From NCBI GenBank assembly GCA_024516155.1, contig JAJJXM010000092.1:62001-126000 (forward strand): DNA of 64,000 nt, given 5' to 3'. The translations under genes were made by a program, and so were the position numbers. Shown here in pieces: positions 48,401 through 60,596 of this stretch. This DNA comes from Pyronema omphalodes (Eukaryota > Ascomycota > Pezizomycetes > Pezizales > Pyronemataceae). The notes below the pieces were generated by a model. It ran no database searches. It had not been told where the DNA came from and saw nothing but the letters and a program-made list of their open reading frames with translations. Every line of letters begins with the position of its first letter. The first letter of the stretch is position 1.

Positions 48401-48554
48401 ACATCATCACGCACACAAGCCAGGCCATCGCGGCAGAATTGCACAACCTATATCAGTCTTACGTCTTGACAAGTCACTCCTGCTTGACAGGAGCTAACAT
48501 ATAAACCCTTTATAAGTAGAGCGGTTCAAAGTGCACAATCTACAGACAAGCACA
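42489..48554. other. 6-kb gene desert and SFP1 upstream region
   Basis: No supportable gene. ORFs up to ~117 codons exist (for example 45031-45384) but show no domain, splice partner or codon pattern I trust. 42840-42910 has several copies of gtatggt/accatac in both orientations. Three ACGCGT boxes lie at 44349, 44481 and 44509. About 47060-47180 is C/CT-rich, including a 12-C run (47068-47079). The ~600 bp before SFP1 are CA-rich and are probably a long 5' leader. Confidence 0.55.
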
Positions 48555-50325
48555 ATGCCTGCTCCAATTGACATGCCGTCACGGCCTACACAGGCACAAC
48601 CCATTAAGTCCAACCTCACTAGCCAGCTCCGTGCTGCTGGTGCCGGTATGGCCAGTGGTAGTATGGGTATGGGTATGTCTATGATGGGCGAGTCATACGG
48701 CGCGCGACCTGGGAGTATCACCCACAGCAATGGCATACCTATGTCAAATAACCGATTTCGAAGAGAGAGTATGGTACAGGGAGAGCTTGCACGCAGCTTG
48801 CTCGCCAACGGAGGTGTAAGTTGGGGAGGTGTAAGTGTTGGAAGTTGGCTTAAGGATGAGTAAGTAGCTCAGACTCCCCGCGATGTCGAGATCAGCAGCC
48901 CCACTTGCTTTTCTCGATATCTCGTGCAGCTAACATTGTTATTTCTCATTTACTGACAATGAAATTAGTATCATTATGACAGGTACCTCGCCGTTTACAC
49001 TTAACTCGCCTTCGTACCATTCGTCCTCATATCTTCCTAAGCTTGAGGCTGAGTTCTGTCGCGACTTCTCTTGCTGCGGACTCCGTCTCCCATCGCTCCA
49101 CGATCTTCTTCGTCATTATGAGGAGCACCACGCTACCCAGATGCCGATGGGCAATGAGAACAGTTCCGGAGGTCATGGTGGACGCGAAGTCCGTCAGCCA
49201 CCTAGGCCTCCCCCACAAGCTGGTGGAAGTATGATTGGTGGAATGGGCGGGATTCAATTTGAAATGATGCGCCAGCAGCAAATCAGACAGAGACAGATTG
49301 CTGAGGAAATGGAAAAGATCCAGGACGAGCATCCTGATGGAGAAATTGCTGGAGATATGGAAATGGACGACGAGGAGATGACACCTCCCCCCACCAATCC
49401 GCTTTCCAACCTTAATACTCCCCAGGCCCATCTCGCACAGGCACAATACGCTCACCAGATGCAGCCCGTCTCCTTCCATAGCACACCGGTTTTGTCTAAT
49501 AACCAGATTGCGCACAACAACCCCGTTGGCCACTTTTCACCAGATTCCTCAGTTCCTGGAACTCCCTTAGCTACCGATAATATTGATTACAGCACATTCC
49601 CTCAGACACTCAGCGGCTTCATGCAGAACCATCATGTTACACAACAACCGAACTTTCACTATGGTGACGGAAACTCACAGGATTTTTCGCTGGACCTTTG
49701 CATCGACGAGCCTGCAAAGCGGCTTTACAGCCCCGGTGGAGTCAATGCTACCAACATCTATACTCAGAACCAACTGCAACAGTTTATGAACGCCGGTAAC
49801 AACGACTTGGCAAAGAAGCTTGGAGTTCCCGACCTTGGACTTGGACAGGCTCCTACCATGCCCACTGCTTTGATGCAAGCTGAGGACAAGCCCTTCAAGT
49901 GCCCTGTCATTGGCTGCGAGAAAGCATACAAGAACCAGAATGGTTTAAAGTATCACAAGGCTGTAAGTGCAATATTTGAGTCTCGTGCTACGGTTCATGA
50001 AGCTAATTTTAAACAGCACGGCCATACCAACCAGCAGCTCCACGACAACTCCGACGGAACCTTCTCCATCGTTAACCCCGAGACTTCTACCCCCTACCCT
50101 GGTACATTGGGTATGGAGAAGGAGAAGCCCTACCGCTGCGAGTACTGTGGAAAGCGCTACAAGAACTTGAACGGCCTCAAATACCATCGCTCCCACTCGA
50201 CACACCCCAACTCTACCGGACTTCCTCCACCAACACCGACCACTCCCCAGCAGCAACCAATTCCTGGTGGTGTGGTTGCAGTTGCCGGAGGAATTGGCGA
50301 GAACAATGGAATGGGTATGCCTTGA
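48555..50325 (+). CDS. SFP1: SFP1-type split C2H2 zinc-finger transcription regulator
   Basis: Exons 48555-48859, 48969-49962, 50017-50325; 535 residues. Exon 1 ends ...GGVSWGGVSVGSWLKD and joins DIIMTGTSPF in phase 2. An N-terminal block FCRDFSCCGLRLPSLHDLLRHYEEHH is itself finger-like. A Gln/Met/Pro-rich middle follows, then the paired fingers: CPVIGCEKAYKNQNGLKYHKAHGH, a ~40-residue spacer, and CEYCGKRYKNLNGLKYHRSHSTH. This wide-spaced pair with KNxNGLKYH repeated is diagnostic of Sfp1, which in yeast controls ribosomal-protein and ribosome-biogenesis genes downstream of nutrient/TOR signals. Intron 2 (49963-50016) is 54 nt, lies within the first finger and has no stop, so retention keeps the frame. 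Confidence 0.93.
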
Positions 50326-51512
50326 GGTGTTGTTGAAGTCGTTAGCCATGCGACCTACACTGTGCCTTCTTTCGCAGTACTTTGATAGCCATACTAATGT
50401 TTTGCTTCATCCCCGGGATAAACTGCGTTACACATCCGGTTTCTTGGCGCCATCATTTTTTCTCATCGTTCTTGCTTTTTTGGTTAACAGAATGCGGCAT
50501 AAGTGTGGGTGGTTCTTTGACGTTTTTTAGGTTGCTTTTTGAGCAACTATAATAACTAGTTCAGACAGTCATTTTGTTTTGCCTTATGATTTTACGACAT
50601 GGGCTTCTTTGGTGCTTTCTTCATAGACAGCGGTACTCAATGGCTATTCTTGTAAATGGCCTGTTTCACTGAGTCTTGCTTGTTTCTATTTTGTTTTTCC
50701 GCTTTTGGGATTTGTTTGGTTTTGGGCTACTAAAAGTACTGTTTTTCGTGTGGGTTGTATTGTTTTTTTCTCAATAGTTTTTGCTTTTTTGTTTTGTTGA
50801 GGAAGGAAGGAGTGGAGGAATGCAGGAGTGAAGGAGTGATTGATGATTTAGTTCTTGGATATGGATACCTTTGTGAGGAATATGTAGAGGATGTTGAAGA
50901 TACCCAAACGAGAAGAATATAGGAAGGATATGAGGAAAATTTACGAGGAAAATTTAGTATGCATGTTTTTTTCAACAAAAAAAAGTTATCGGATCTGGGC
51001 GCGGGGTTTTTGTTTTTTTTTTTGTGTTTTCTTGGGGACCTTTTTTCTTTTTTTTTTCTCACTCTTTACAAGAGGGGATAGGATCAAGTTTGTTGTATAC
51101 TATTGTTTTCACCGTTTGATGGGAGGGAAATTTATACCACTTCACTCAAAAGTAAAGATATGTAGTATCTTCTTTCCATCTGTGTATTGAAATCGACTGG
51201 AAAAAGAAGTGTATGTACGAACACCTTGTGGTCTGGACTACTATACGCCTCGCGATAATGATACACACTTCATAGGAAGTTCAGATAAAGTTTAGACCCG
51301 TTTGTAGTCACATACCAGACCATGGCATAAGCGATACTGCGCTATTAGCACCTGGTGCCTGGTGCCTGGCTATTGGTATGCTGGTGCCTGGTGCCTGGCT
51401 ATTGGTGTACTCGAAACTGGTAACTGGTAACTGGTAACTGGTAATCGGTAACTGGTATCTGGTAAACGGTAAACGGCAACTGGTAACTGGCATATCCATA
51501 TCCATCTCATCT

Positions 51513-51560
51513 CCATATCCATATCCATATCCATATCCATATCCATATCCATATCCATAT
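51513..51560 (+). repeat. 6-bp repeat (ccatat)8
   Basis: Eight exact units, preceded by short degenerate units from about 51490. Confidence 0.92.
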
Positions 51561-52091
51561 TCAACCAGACCATCGATCATAGATCACAGATCACAGATCA
51601 CTAGGGACTAAGGACCAAGAAATGTGGAGATTATATCATCTGCCGTTCGCCTGATATGTAGGTCCTGGTTAACGGTGTGCCAACGGTCTGGAATTGAACC
51701 TGATTTGAGCTGAAATAACATGATTGAATATTGAAGAGACTTGATATGAGTATCCAGATGCAGATGCAGCTATCGATTGGTGATTATGATGATGATTATG
51801 ATCATGATTACTAAGGAATCAGATTTCAGGAATAGGAATTGGTTAATAGTTACTAAGGACACCAAGGACACCAAGGACACTATGTCATCTGCCGTTCGCC
51901 TGATATAACGCCGTTCGCCTGGTAGGAGGCTTATGTGATGTGATGCTGGCGGATATGACATATTAATCCTACCCCATTTTAGGAGTCAGGTGTCCTGGTT
52001 ATAGTATCGGTTCGGTAACTGGGTAATGGTTTGCATTGTGGGGCTGATATGGGATGGGATGATATGGGATGAGATGGCCTGGATTGAAGCA

Positions 52092-52163
52092 GGATTGACG
52101 GGATTGACGGGATTGACGGGATTGACGGGATTGACGGGATTGACGGGATTGACGGGATTGACG
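52092..52163 (+). repeat. 9-bp minisatellite (ggattgacg)8
   Basis: Eight exact units. Like the other arrays here, the unit has no internal variants. Confidence 0.93.
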
Positions 52164-54289
52164 GAATCTGGAACTAGAACTGGGATTACGTCGTAGATTT
52201 CTGGATGTGAGTTATAAAGTAAAAAGTTCAAAGTCCAAAATTCCTTTCCAGATCATGATTCATGACTAAGAATAGGACTATCATAGATTCCACATAATGG
52301 TATGAATATATGGAGTTGGAGGTAAACAGCACTGTACGTAGGAGTTTCTAATACCATACCTAGCACGATGATATATTAGGAAATAAGTTACTTTAGGTAT
52401 GTTTAAAGTTGGTTGGTTTTACATACTACTATCGAGGGGGGTAGTGGTATAACTAAGGGGGGGTTCCTTCTATGTGTATTAGCCTGCTGGTTGCGTAGAT
52501 GTCTAGATGCTCGCTGTGAAGACATGTATGTTGTCGGTTGTTGCTGGGGTTTTTGGTCGCTGTTATGGTTGCTATTATGGGTTGCGTTTTGGCAAATTAG
52601 CATTACGGAAATAAACTAATAAACCAACATAGCAAATTGGTAATATGCTAATCTATGTGGTATGTAATATCACAATATGGCAATATGTTACACATATGAT
52701 AATAAGGCCAGCAACTGATGGATTCGGATGGATTAAAAAGTGAAACTTGGAATTGTAATTGAGCTTGATCGGGATTGATCGAGCTTGAGGACCCCTTGGT
52801 TGCATGAATCTAAGACAACGGGGAGTGCGTGGAATTGAATTGGTGATGATGAAAAAGGAGGATATTAGGACATTAGGATGTTGGAATATTGGGGTTCTAG
52901 ATGGGGATATAGGGATTTGGGGTTGTGTAGATAGGTTGTGTAAATATGTTATGTTGTGTTTGTTATGTGCGTATGTTATGGCCATGTGTAGTAGATATGG
53001 ATGGTATATATGTATAGATGTTATAGCCGTATCGCTATATGTATGTATATAAACGTTGTAATATTCGGGTGATATCTTTGATCTGGGATTTAAGTTAGAT
53101 ATAGTGAGATATGCTAAAGAAAAGGTGGCCAATCACATGACATGATTCGCATCCTTAGCCTGAATGATGTTTGTTCGACTCGACTGCGTCGTGTGGGGTA
53201 AAAAGGGCACTGTAGGTGATCATCTGTAGTTAGAGATCTATTTACAGCAACATAAGCGCCTGATGAATAGCGACACACCGATCTAACATGTCGCCACTTT
53301 TTATATGTGCATATATATGTGCATGCCCGAAGACAACATAGATACCAATTGTAGGGCCAATATGGTATGGTATGCATGTAGAAATGTTGCTCTGAAGGCG
53401 GTATTACGATGAGCTAACATAAGATAGGCTGGGATAAGCGCTGTGGAATATCATGAATCCAGACTCCATGCGGTAGGTTGATATGTATTATGGAGTTAAT
53501 GGGCTACTGATTTATTCGACTTAATCCTACGGTAGATGGCTTGGAATTTCGAGATCTGGATTATTTCTCAATTTTTTCAGACAACATTCGAAGAAGCTCA
53601 CATGGTAGCAAGATGAACCCAAAACTGGGATGCAGGACGGTTGAGCTTCGATGGCGGCGTAAGCTGCAAAGACAATCGAAAGCTGCTTTCAGTAACAAGA
53701 AAAAGTTCATTCGATGGTTAAGAAGATGCAGAGACGCAGGGGATAACGGAGGAAACACCTCATGCGAAGGAATGAGAGATAAAATAAATAAAATAAACCT
53801 ACTGACTAGTGGAGCGAGGTCGGTATTCTGGAAGACCTGGATCCTAACCAGAACTAAGAACATGGAATTAGCTACCCGGCACCTTCTATAATGGATATGA
53901 ATGAGGAATCGTGTTTCACTTGGCTGAATATTCGATGAAAGTGAACGCTGGAACAGTTGTACAAGATTTGGGTGCTGTATTAGAAAAACTGAGGTGGACA
54001 TTGAAGAACTAGCATGAGCTACAGATTTGGTCGATAAACTAAGGGGATGCAATATAGCTCCTGAAGACTTGATAAAAAAATATCGGGCTTTAGCTATCGA
54101 AAAGCTGAGGGTTTTTATGGTTGTGACGAAAGTTATGCTGGTGATGGAGAACTAACGGTTTATGATGTCGTTTCTTAAGGATAGAGAGGATCATCAGGAG
54201 TTGTAGGTTCTCGGGTTATTAAAGAAACAATAAAGAAAGAGTGATGCGGTAAAGTAATCTGGGGCGCTAGAATTGTATGGTTTAGGGGA

Positions 54290-54311
54290 GGGGGGGGGGG
54301 GGGGGGGGGGG
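54290..54311 (+). repeat. Poly(G) tract, 22 nt
   Basis: Uninterrupted G run in AT-rich spacer. Confidence 0.85.
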
Positions 54312-55777
54312 CTGAGTTTATTTTGGACTTCCGAGTGGATCTGATCACGAGTTGTCAATCAGTATAATTTGTCAGGAAGATACAAGAAGCCTTGCAGTTT
54401 GTCTATTTCTGTGTCAATAGACAGAAGATACTCTTGATATATACCAGCAGTTATGAAGCCGGGGAATTCAATCACCGACTGGGAAAACTTGTCGGGTACA
54501 CTTCGTGCGAACAGGACGAGCAAAAATTGTCTTTCCGACGTCGCCAGACGTCGAGTGATAGCGCATGCATAGGTGTAGCGGCAAACTCCGCAGTGGACAG
54601 CTTCATCTATCTCATAACGAGGCCGTACGGGTGCTGCAATTTCAGTAACTTATATCCTCATGTATTCTTCTTCTTACATTCAGTCTTTTTGTAGTACGCT
54701 ATAATATCATAATCAAATTGTTATTTCTCCTCCCGCCTCATCCCGCTCTTATGGAGTTTGAAGAGGCGAGTTCCAGAGCAAAATTTGAAAAGGATCACGA
54801 GGAAATAGGTGAAAAGTGAATCTAATATTAACTGGTGAATGGTTTTTGACATATTCGATAACGAATTGGATTCGTTTCTTGCCTACACACCTATATCAAA
54901 TCCATTCTCTGCCAAAGATGTAAGAATTTGGTTTCTATATCACAACCTCCATTCTGATGGATGGATCTTTTTTCTTCTTGTGCGAGAGTTGAAATACGTA
55001 CGATAACAGAAAATGTATAAACTACGAAGGCAATAGTATATATGAATATTTGGTACTCATGGGGTTCCGGAATTCGGGCACATCGCATTGTATTCACACA
55101 CTGCAATAATGCAATGATGGCTCCAAAAGCTTCTCGAGAAAGAATAAAGAATCAAGAGCCCCTGTATAGCTAAGTTAAAGCTTAATCATCTAAAAATAAT
55201 CGGCACTTGGTGGAAGAAAATTATGGTGGAGTTTTCAGTTGTATGGAAGGACAAAAGTTGGGCACCGTGATTTGGTAGGACGATGCAACAGAGCACCCGG
55301 CTTACCATTGTATCCGAGTACATGCAAAACCTTAAATTTATTGAGAAACACTAAGAACGTATGCACTCAAGTACGGCTATTGTTTCATGGCTTCTCAGTC
55401 TGCCGGACGTACTTCAGTGGTTGTATTACTGGGCTTGATGTTGAGAATGAGATATCAAATTTGAACAACCAATACGCTGGGTAAAGTCATCGAACAAGAG
55501 CTTATTATGGCTCCGGTATCCATACAATAGCTGCGAAACCCGTCAGCATACAGAGAAAACAGTTTTACGCTACCGTAGCACGGGTAGCACTGGTATAATG
55601 GATATTACCAGGAGTATATGAAATGCGTACAATAAAGCATGGCAGTCACCATGACCTGATTTGATTTCGATGATAACTGCGGGCCCGCAAACATTTGCAC
55701 TATTTATATGATATCAATTATCGTAATTACTACCTAAACCCAAAGCCTAACACCCATACGCCATGTCACAACATCCA

Positions 55778-58700
55778 CTAAATCAGCCCCTCCATCAACT
55801 CATCCAACCTAATACCCTTCCTAACCGCATTTGAAAAACCCTCATTATAACTAACCCAAACATCCCTCTTCTCGACCGTTTTCCTCTTCTTTCTTGGCCC
55901 CTCCTCTTCGGTCTTAACTTCTATCACTCTCCCAAAAAAGTCTCTCTTAACCTTCTCCGCATTCCCATCTATCTCCATCACCTCCGTCTGAACTTGAGTC
56001 GCTGCATCTTCTCTAACCGGCCCCATCCTCGCCTCTCTAGCCTTATTCTCTCTGACAACCTTCATCTTCCTCCACTCCTGATCCAACACCTGTCTAACCG
56101 CATACCTAACTACCTCCATTTTCTGCCCTTCAAAAGTTCCAAAAACTCCCAACGCATCAATAGGGGGCTCCATACGGTATGCCCACCCCGACCCAGCCAT
56201 AACTCCCGGAGCTTGTTCCACTCTAACTTTTTCAAATCTCGCGCCAACAGCCTCCATGGCATCCACAGCTCTTTTCACAATTCTTTTCTCCGACTCTCTG
56301 CGAACCGAAGCTATAGCCATTCCAGACCCGGAGACTAAAACGGGAGTAATACAGGGTGATAAAATCCGGTTTATGTATGGTGCTAACTCCATGGCGATTG
56401 TGGAGGGGTTTTTAAAGATTTGGCTCAAGGACGCGCTGGAGAGAGAACTGTGGATTGTAGCGAGGATAGAGGTGGTTTCTTTGGTTGCTTCTCGGGCTTC
56501 CCAGTCGGCGGTTAGACCGGAGAATAGAAGTTCCGGAGCGTCGGTGGGGAGGGAGTTGTTGGGGTTGCTGGGGCCGGTGGTGGTGGAGAAGAGGTGATGG
56601 AAGGCTAGGATTGGGTAGGAGAGGTAAGAAGCGCCGGAGGAGTCGGAGGATAGGCGTGTAGAGAGGAGGTCAGAGAAGAAGAGCCAATCATAAGCGGTAT
56701 TTGGTTTAGAGAGCAGGGAGTCGTCGTTGAAGTTTTTGGTAGGGTAGAGGGAGAAACAGTCTATTATAATTAGCGACAGTAATCAGGAGGAGGAAAAGGG
56801 GATGGTAGGTACTAACCCATGGTAAGTTTGTCGAATTCTCCAATGCCTTCGACCAAGTCTTGAACTTTCTGCAGAGAGGATTTCTTCGGAATCTTTGCAG
56901 CTGCTCCCCGAGCTGGGAGCTCCTTTTTAATGTGGAATACTGCATCCAGTGCATCCCTTGCCGCCATTCTGCCACTCCCGCTACTACCCTTTCCATCATT
57001 ATCACCAATTCTGCTCCCAACAAGTTCATCTTCAACTGCTTTCCTCGTCAGGATCTTCCTCCCTTCCTTATGTTTCGTCGCCGTAGTTTTATCCAGTTTC
57101 ATCTTGGTCGCAATCCATTCACCATTGACCAAAGCACCTCTCATATCTCCCTTTCTGGTACCGCCAGACACAGACGATAACTCAACAATCTTTCTCACCG
57201 CTCCATCCTCTGTTACATATCCTTCTTTTTCAAAAATCCATTCCAGTCGATCGATGATGAGAGCCATCGGGGGATTCCGCATCTGCACCACCTCTGCATA
57301 TTGCCTCAACGGTTTCAAAGCCGGTGCATAAAGGTCATTACAAACCGCAATAATCGGTCTCAAAATCCTGAATTTATCCTGTGCTTTCTTATTCCTCCTT
57401 CTTCCTCCAGTAGCCGCTGATTTCTCTGCTGTAGAATTTTTATCTGCCTGTATTAAATCCAGCAGCGCTTTGATAAATCCCGTATCACCACCACCGCCAC
57501 CAGCACCTCCAGATCCTCCCGCACCTCCAGTAACTCCATCAATCTCATCAATCACCAACGCCGTCGGTTTTCCCGCATTCTTCTGCTGCGTTTTTCCCGA
57601 CGTCAACCCACATGACTTCACTCCCTCTATCGTAAGCATATCCATAATCTTCCCCTTAACAGCAGCAGCAGATCGATCATCACTGGCATTTATCTCCAGA
57701 GGTTCATAACCCGCTTGTCTAGCCGCAACATGCGCCAATGTAGTCTTTCCCAAACCCGGAGGTCCATGAATGAGGAGGATTTTCCGGTGTTCAGGTTCCT
57801 GTTCATCTTCCTTTACGGCATCTCCAGCGCGGAGTTTGCGTTTAGCTTTTCTATGACTGGAGGGGAAGACAATTTGATCCCATTTCTTGAGCCATCTCAA
57901 AACTTCTCTGTGAGTTCTTTCATCACCCACAAGGTCCGTGAATTTCTTCGCTCGGTATTTTTCCGTCCACAGTAGCTGTTTTTTTCCTTGTAATTTCGGA
58001 TCTGTGGTTGTCGTAGAAGTCATAGCGATGGTATCCACAACAGCGGCTGTTTCAGCAGCTCTCGCTCGCCGCCTTTCTTCCGCGGCTAAATCATCTAATA
58101 TTCCATGAATATCCACACCATAAAAACTGTGCCTCCCCGTAGTCTCTATTGAGGCATTAGGATTTCTTATCCTCTCCTTCCTGGCCACCGTAAAGCTTCT
58201 TCCATCTGCCATTACTATTTCCACCTCCTTCGGTCCCGTCATCATCGGTCTCGTAACAGGCGGCCTTATCGGGGCTCTTAAAAACGACGGTAAATTTAAC
58301 TCGGAAATAGTAAACTTTGGTGTGGTTTCCTCCGCTTCCGGTGACATAGCGATTGATGGCGGCGAAGCGGCTTCTAGGGGGTTCATCATAGCTTCTTCTA
58401 GTATATCTATCGGTTCATCTTCTACCTCTACCGGTTTTGGAGCAAGAGAAATCTTTTTGGAAAACAACCCGCCGCCGCTGAGGGGTATGCTGAAGTTTGG
58501 TTTAAAAGCTGGCATTGAAGGAGGCGGGGGCGGTGGTTTGGCTTTCGGGGTGGTAGGGTCTTCAACAATATCTTCGGCGATATTTTCGACTTGTGCTTCC
58601 GTATCGGAGTCGGGATATTCGAGAGCCTCCGGGGAGGGAGCATCTGGGAGATCAGACATCATGATAGGCGGGGGAGACGAGCGGAACGAAGTCGCAGCAG

Positions 58701-59230
58701 CAGCAGTGGGTATAGTTTTAGCGGGTGTTGAGTTATTTCGTATCGGCGACTCAGGCGTGAAAGAACGACGATTACGCGGAGCGCTGCGATGTGGTGTTGG
58801 TGTGTCTAATCGCGCGGAGTTCGTCAGGACAAAAGTCAATTTAGTGAGTGTCGCGACGCGTTAGCGCTTTACGCGTCGCGCGCATCGCAAGTAGATGTGG
58901 CTGGCTGACAGCGGGCTTACCGGGTGGTAATGAACTTGATCTGAAGATTGGTTTGCTGTCGTGTAATCGATGTTGAATTACTACGCCATTTTTGTTTAGG
59001 AGTCTGCGTCGTTCGGAGGCGACTGTGTGCAGAGCAAGGAGGTCGTCGGAAAATGTGTCGGGTGGGAGATCATGGTGAGACCCGGAGGGGGGATCATGGT
59101 GAGCTGCTTCTGCTTCGGCGGCGTAGAGCTCGGCCAATACGTCGGAGGGAGGGCAACCACTGTCAGTAGGTGGTAGGTCGGAAAATAGGACAGTATAGTC
59201 GAAGTCAGAGGGGAGATTATCTGAGGCCAT
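55778..59230 (-). CDS. CTF18: CTF18, large subunit of the alternative RFC clamp loader
   Basis: Exons on the minus strand 59230-58921, 58805-56817, 56760-55778; introns of 115 and 56 bp; about 1,093 residues. A disordered N-terminus (MASDNLPSDFDYT...; SFTPESPIRN; VARKERIRNPN) precedes the AAA+ core: LLWTEKYRAKKFTDLVGDERTHREVLRWLKKWD (RFC box), GPPGLGKTTLAHVAARQAGYEPLEINASDDRS (Walker A), ALVIDEIDG (Walker B), then a Gly/Ala-rich low-complexity insert (GGAGGSGGAGGGGG), IIAVCNDLYAPALKPLRQYAEVV (sensor 1 region) and the collar. The C-terminus ends in basic KRDFFGR...PRKKRKTVEKRDVWVSYNEGFSNAVRK, the region that in the family binds Ctf8-Dcc1. It loads PCNA and supports sister-chromatid cohesion and checkpoint signalling. 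Intron 1 holds two MluI boxes. Confidence 0.95.
58855..58877. promoter_or_regulatory. Near-palindromic pair of MluI boxes in CTF18 intron 1
   Basis: Two ACGCGT boxes (58856-58861 and 58871-58876) flank a central agcgct. The 23-bp block is almost its own reverse complement (outer arms gacgcgt/acgcgtc), followed by a tcgcgcgc stretch. On the transcribed strand it also includes gcgctaac, a possible branch point. MBF sites are known to drive replication genes; that this one acts on CTF18 is inferred. Confidence 0.55.
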
Positions 59231-59564
59231 GGCTTGAATTATGGTGTGCAATTAGGTGATAATGACGAGGAAGACGGAAGTTGATGCTGTCGGAGACAGG
59301 GTCAAACGAGTGACACACGATGATTAGTGAACATTCATTGACAGTCATTGATACGGTTGACTAAATTCGCAGCAGTCTTAATACCTGATGTAACTATATG
59401 TTCTCTGCTCAACCACGGATTTTCCGTAATGCTTCATGGTCACCAACATTGAGCATGGTATCCCAATGACATCAATACCATAGCCATGCTTTTGAATAAT
59501 CAACAGTGGCTAATTATTCAGAATATCCAACTATAATTACTACCTTCAACTTGATCACCCCCAC

Positions 59565-60198
59565 TCATTCCCACTTAACCTCCGGACCTCTCTCGGACAA
59601 TTTCACCAACGCCTCATCCGTAACTCTCATAACCTGCCACTCCAACCCCAAATTCTGCGCCCCAATACTCTCATAAAACTTAATACTAGGTTCATTCCAC
59701 TTCAACACACTCCACTCCAATCTCTTTCCTCCTATCCTCTGAGTTTCCTGTGCCAACGCAGCCAACAACGCCTTTCCATACCCTCTATTTCTAAACTTCT
59801 CATACACAAATAAATCCTCCAAATAAACCCCTGGTGCAGCTCTCCAAGTGGAGTAGTTATTGAAGTATAACGCCATTCCAGCAGGTTCGTTTTCTGGCGT
59901 GAAAGCGAGAATCACGCGCGCATAGGGAGTGCCAGAACTGGGGAAGAGGGTGGCGGTAAGGGTTTCGTTGGTGGCTTGGACGGTGGAGGGGGGTTCGCGT
60001 TCGTAGGCGGCGAGAGCGTGGATGAGCTCGAGGATCAATGGTACATCTAAAGTAGAGTTTCAGTCAAATATTCAACTAGCATTACCGGTATGAAGGGAAG
60101 GATAGGTCCAGGCCCAGCAGGGATGAGCTAATGTTGTGGAACAGGAGAGGGGGTTTACCGGAAGCTTCAGCTTTGCGGAGGATTACGACGGGTGCCAT
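59565..60198 (-). CDS. GNAT-family N-acetyltransferase, spermidine/spermine acetyltransferase-like
   Basis: Exons 60198-60159 (40 nt) and 60046-59565, 112-bp intron, 173 residues. Joined start: MAPVVILRKAEASG-DVPLILELIHALAAYE, which supplies the first strand and helix of the GNAT fold. The core has PAGMALYFNNYSTWRAAPGVYLEDLFVYEKFRNRGYGKALLAALAQ, where R-N-R-G-Y-G is the acetyl-CoA pyrophosphate loop (motif A). LEWSVLKWNEPSIKFYESIGA matches the C-terminal motif B shared with SSAT-type enzymes. The substrate is likely a polyamine or other small amine, but this is not settled by sequence. It lies between CTF18 and PRX1, all on the same strand. Confidence 0.88.
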
Positions 60199-60596
60199 AT
60201 TTGATCAATTGCGTCTCGAGAGATAGGTATCAATTGAGGTTGTACTAAAGTGAGTGATGATGGGATGCAGCTATCGAGATTTTATGGAGATGAGGGGTAG
60301 CTTCGGGGACCTTGTTGGGCAGGGATCGATGCTACCGGTCGACTCATCTGATCTGCCATCTATTTATCCGCACCTTCCATGATTCTTTGTTTCCTTCTAG
60401 TTGCAGTGGTTTTGTGAATTTTTCACTGTTTACACTTGGAAAAAGCTTATATTCATCACATCTACTAGATCCATCTATGTAGCTTGGATATCAAAATTGA
60501 TTAAGCTAACCAAAATATGTACATGTTCCGGATATATAATTCACACCAGCCTAACTTTTTATTTTCTTTCAACGTCTACCAGCGGCTAGGACAGAT
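60199..60596. other. Spacer between the GNAT gene and PRX1
   Basis: Holds the GNAT promoter and the PRX1 3' UTR. No further gene seen. Confidence 0.6.

Larger units (their letters stand above)
50326..55777. other. Gene-free spacer with simple repeats
   Basis: SFP1 3' UTR (T-rich) followed by about 5 kb without a supportable gene. It contains ggtaactggt-type and ggtgcctggt-type repeats (51345-51490), the (ccatat)n and (ggattgacg)n arrays, a ctgccgttcgcctgatat motif occurring at about 51640 and 51888, and a 22-G run. Confidence 0.6.
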
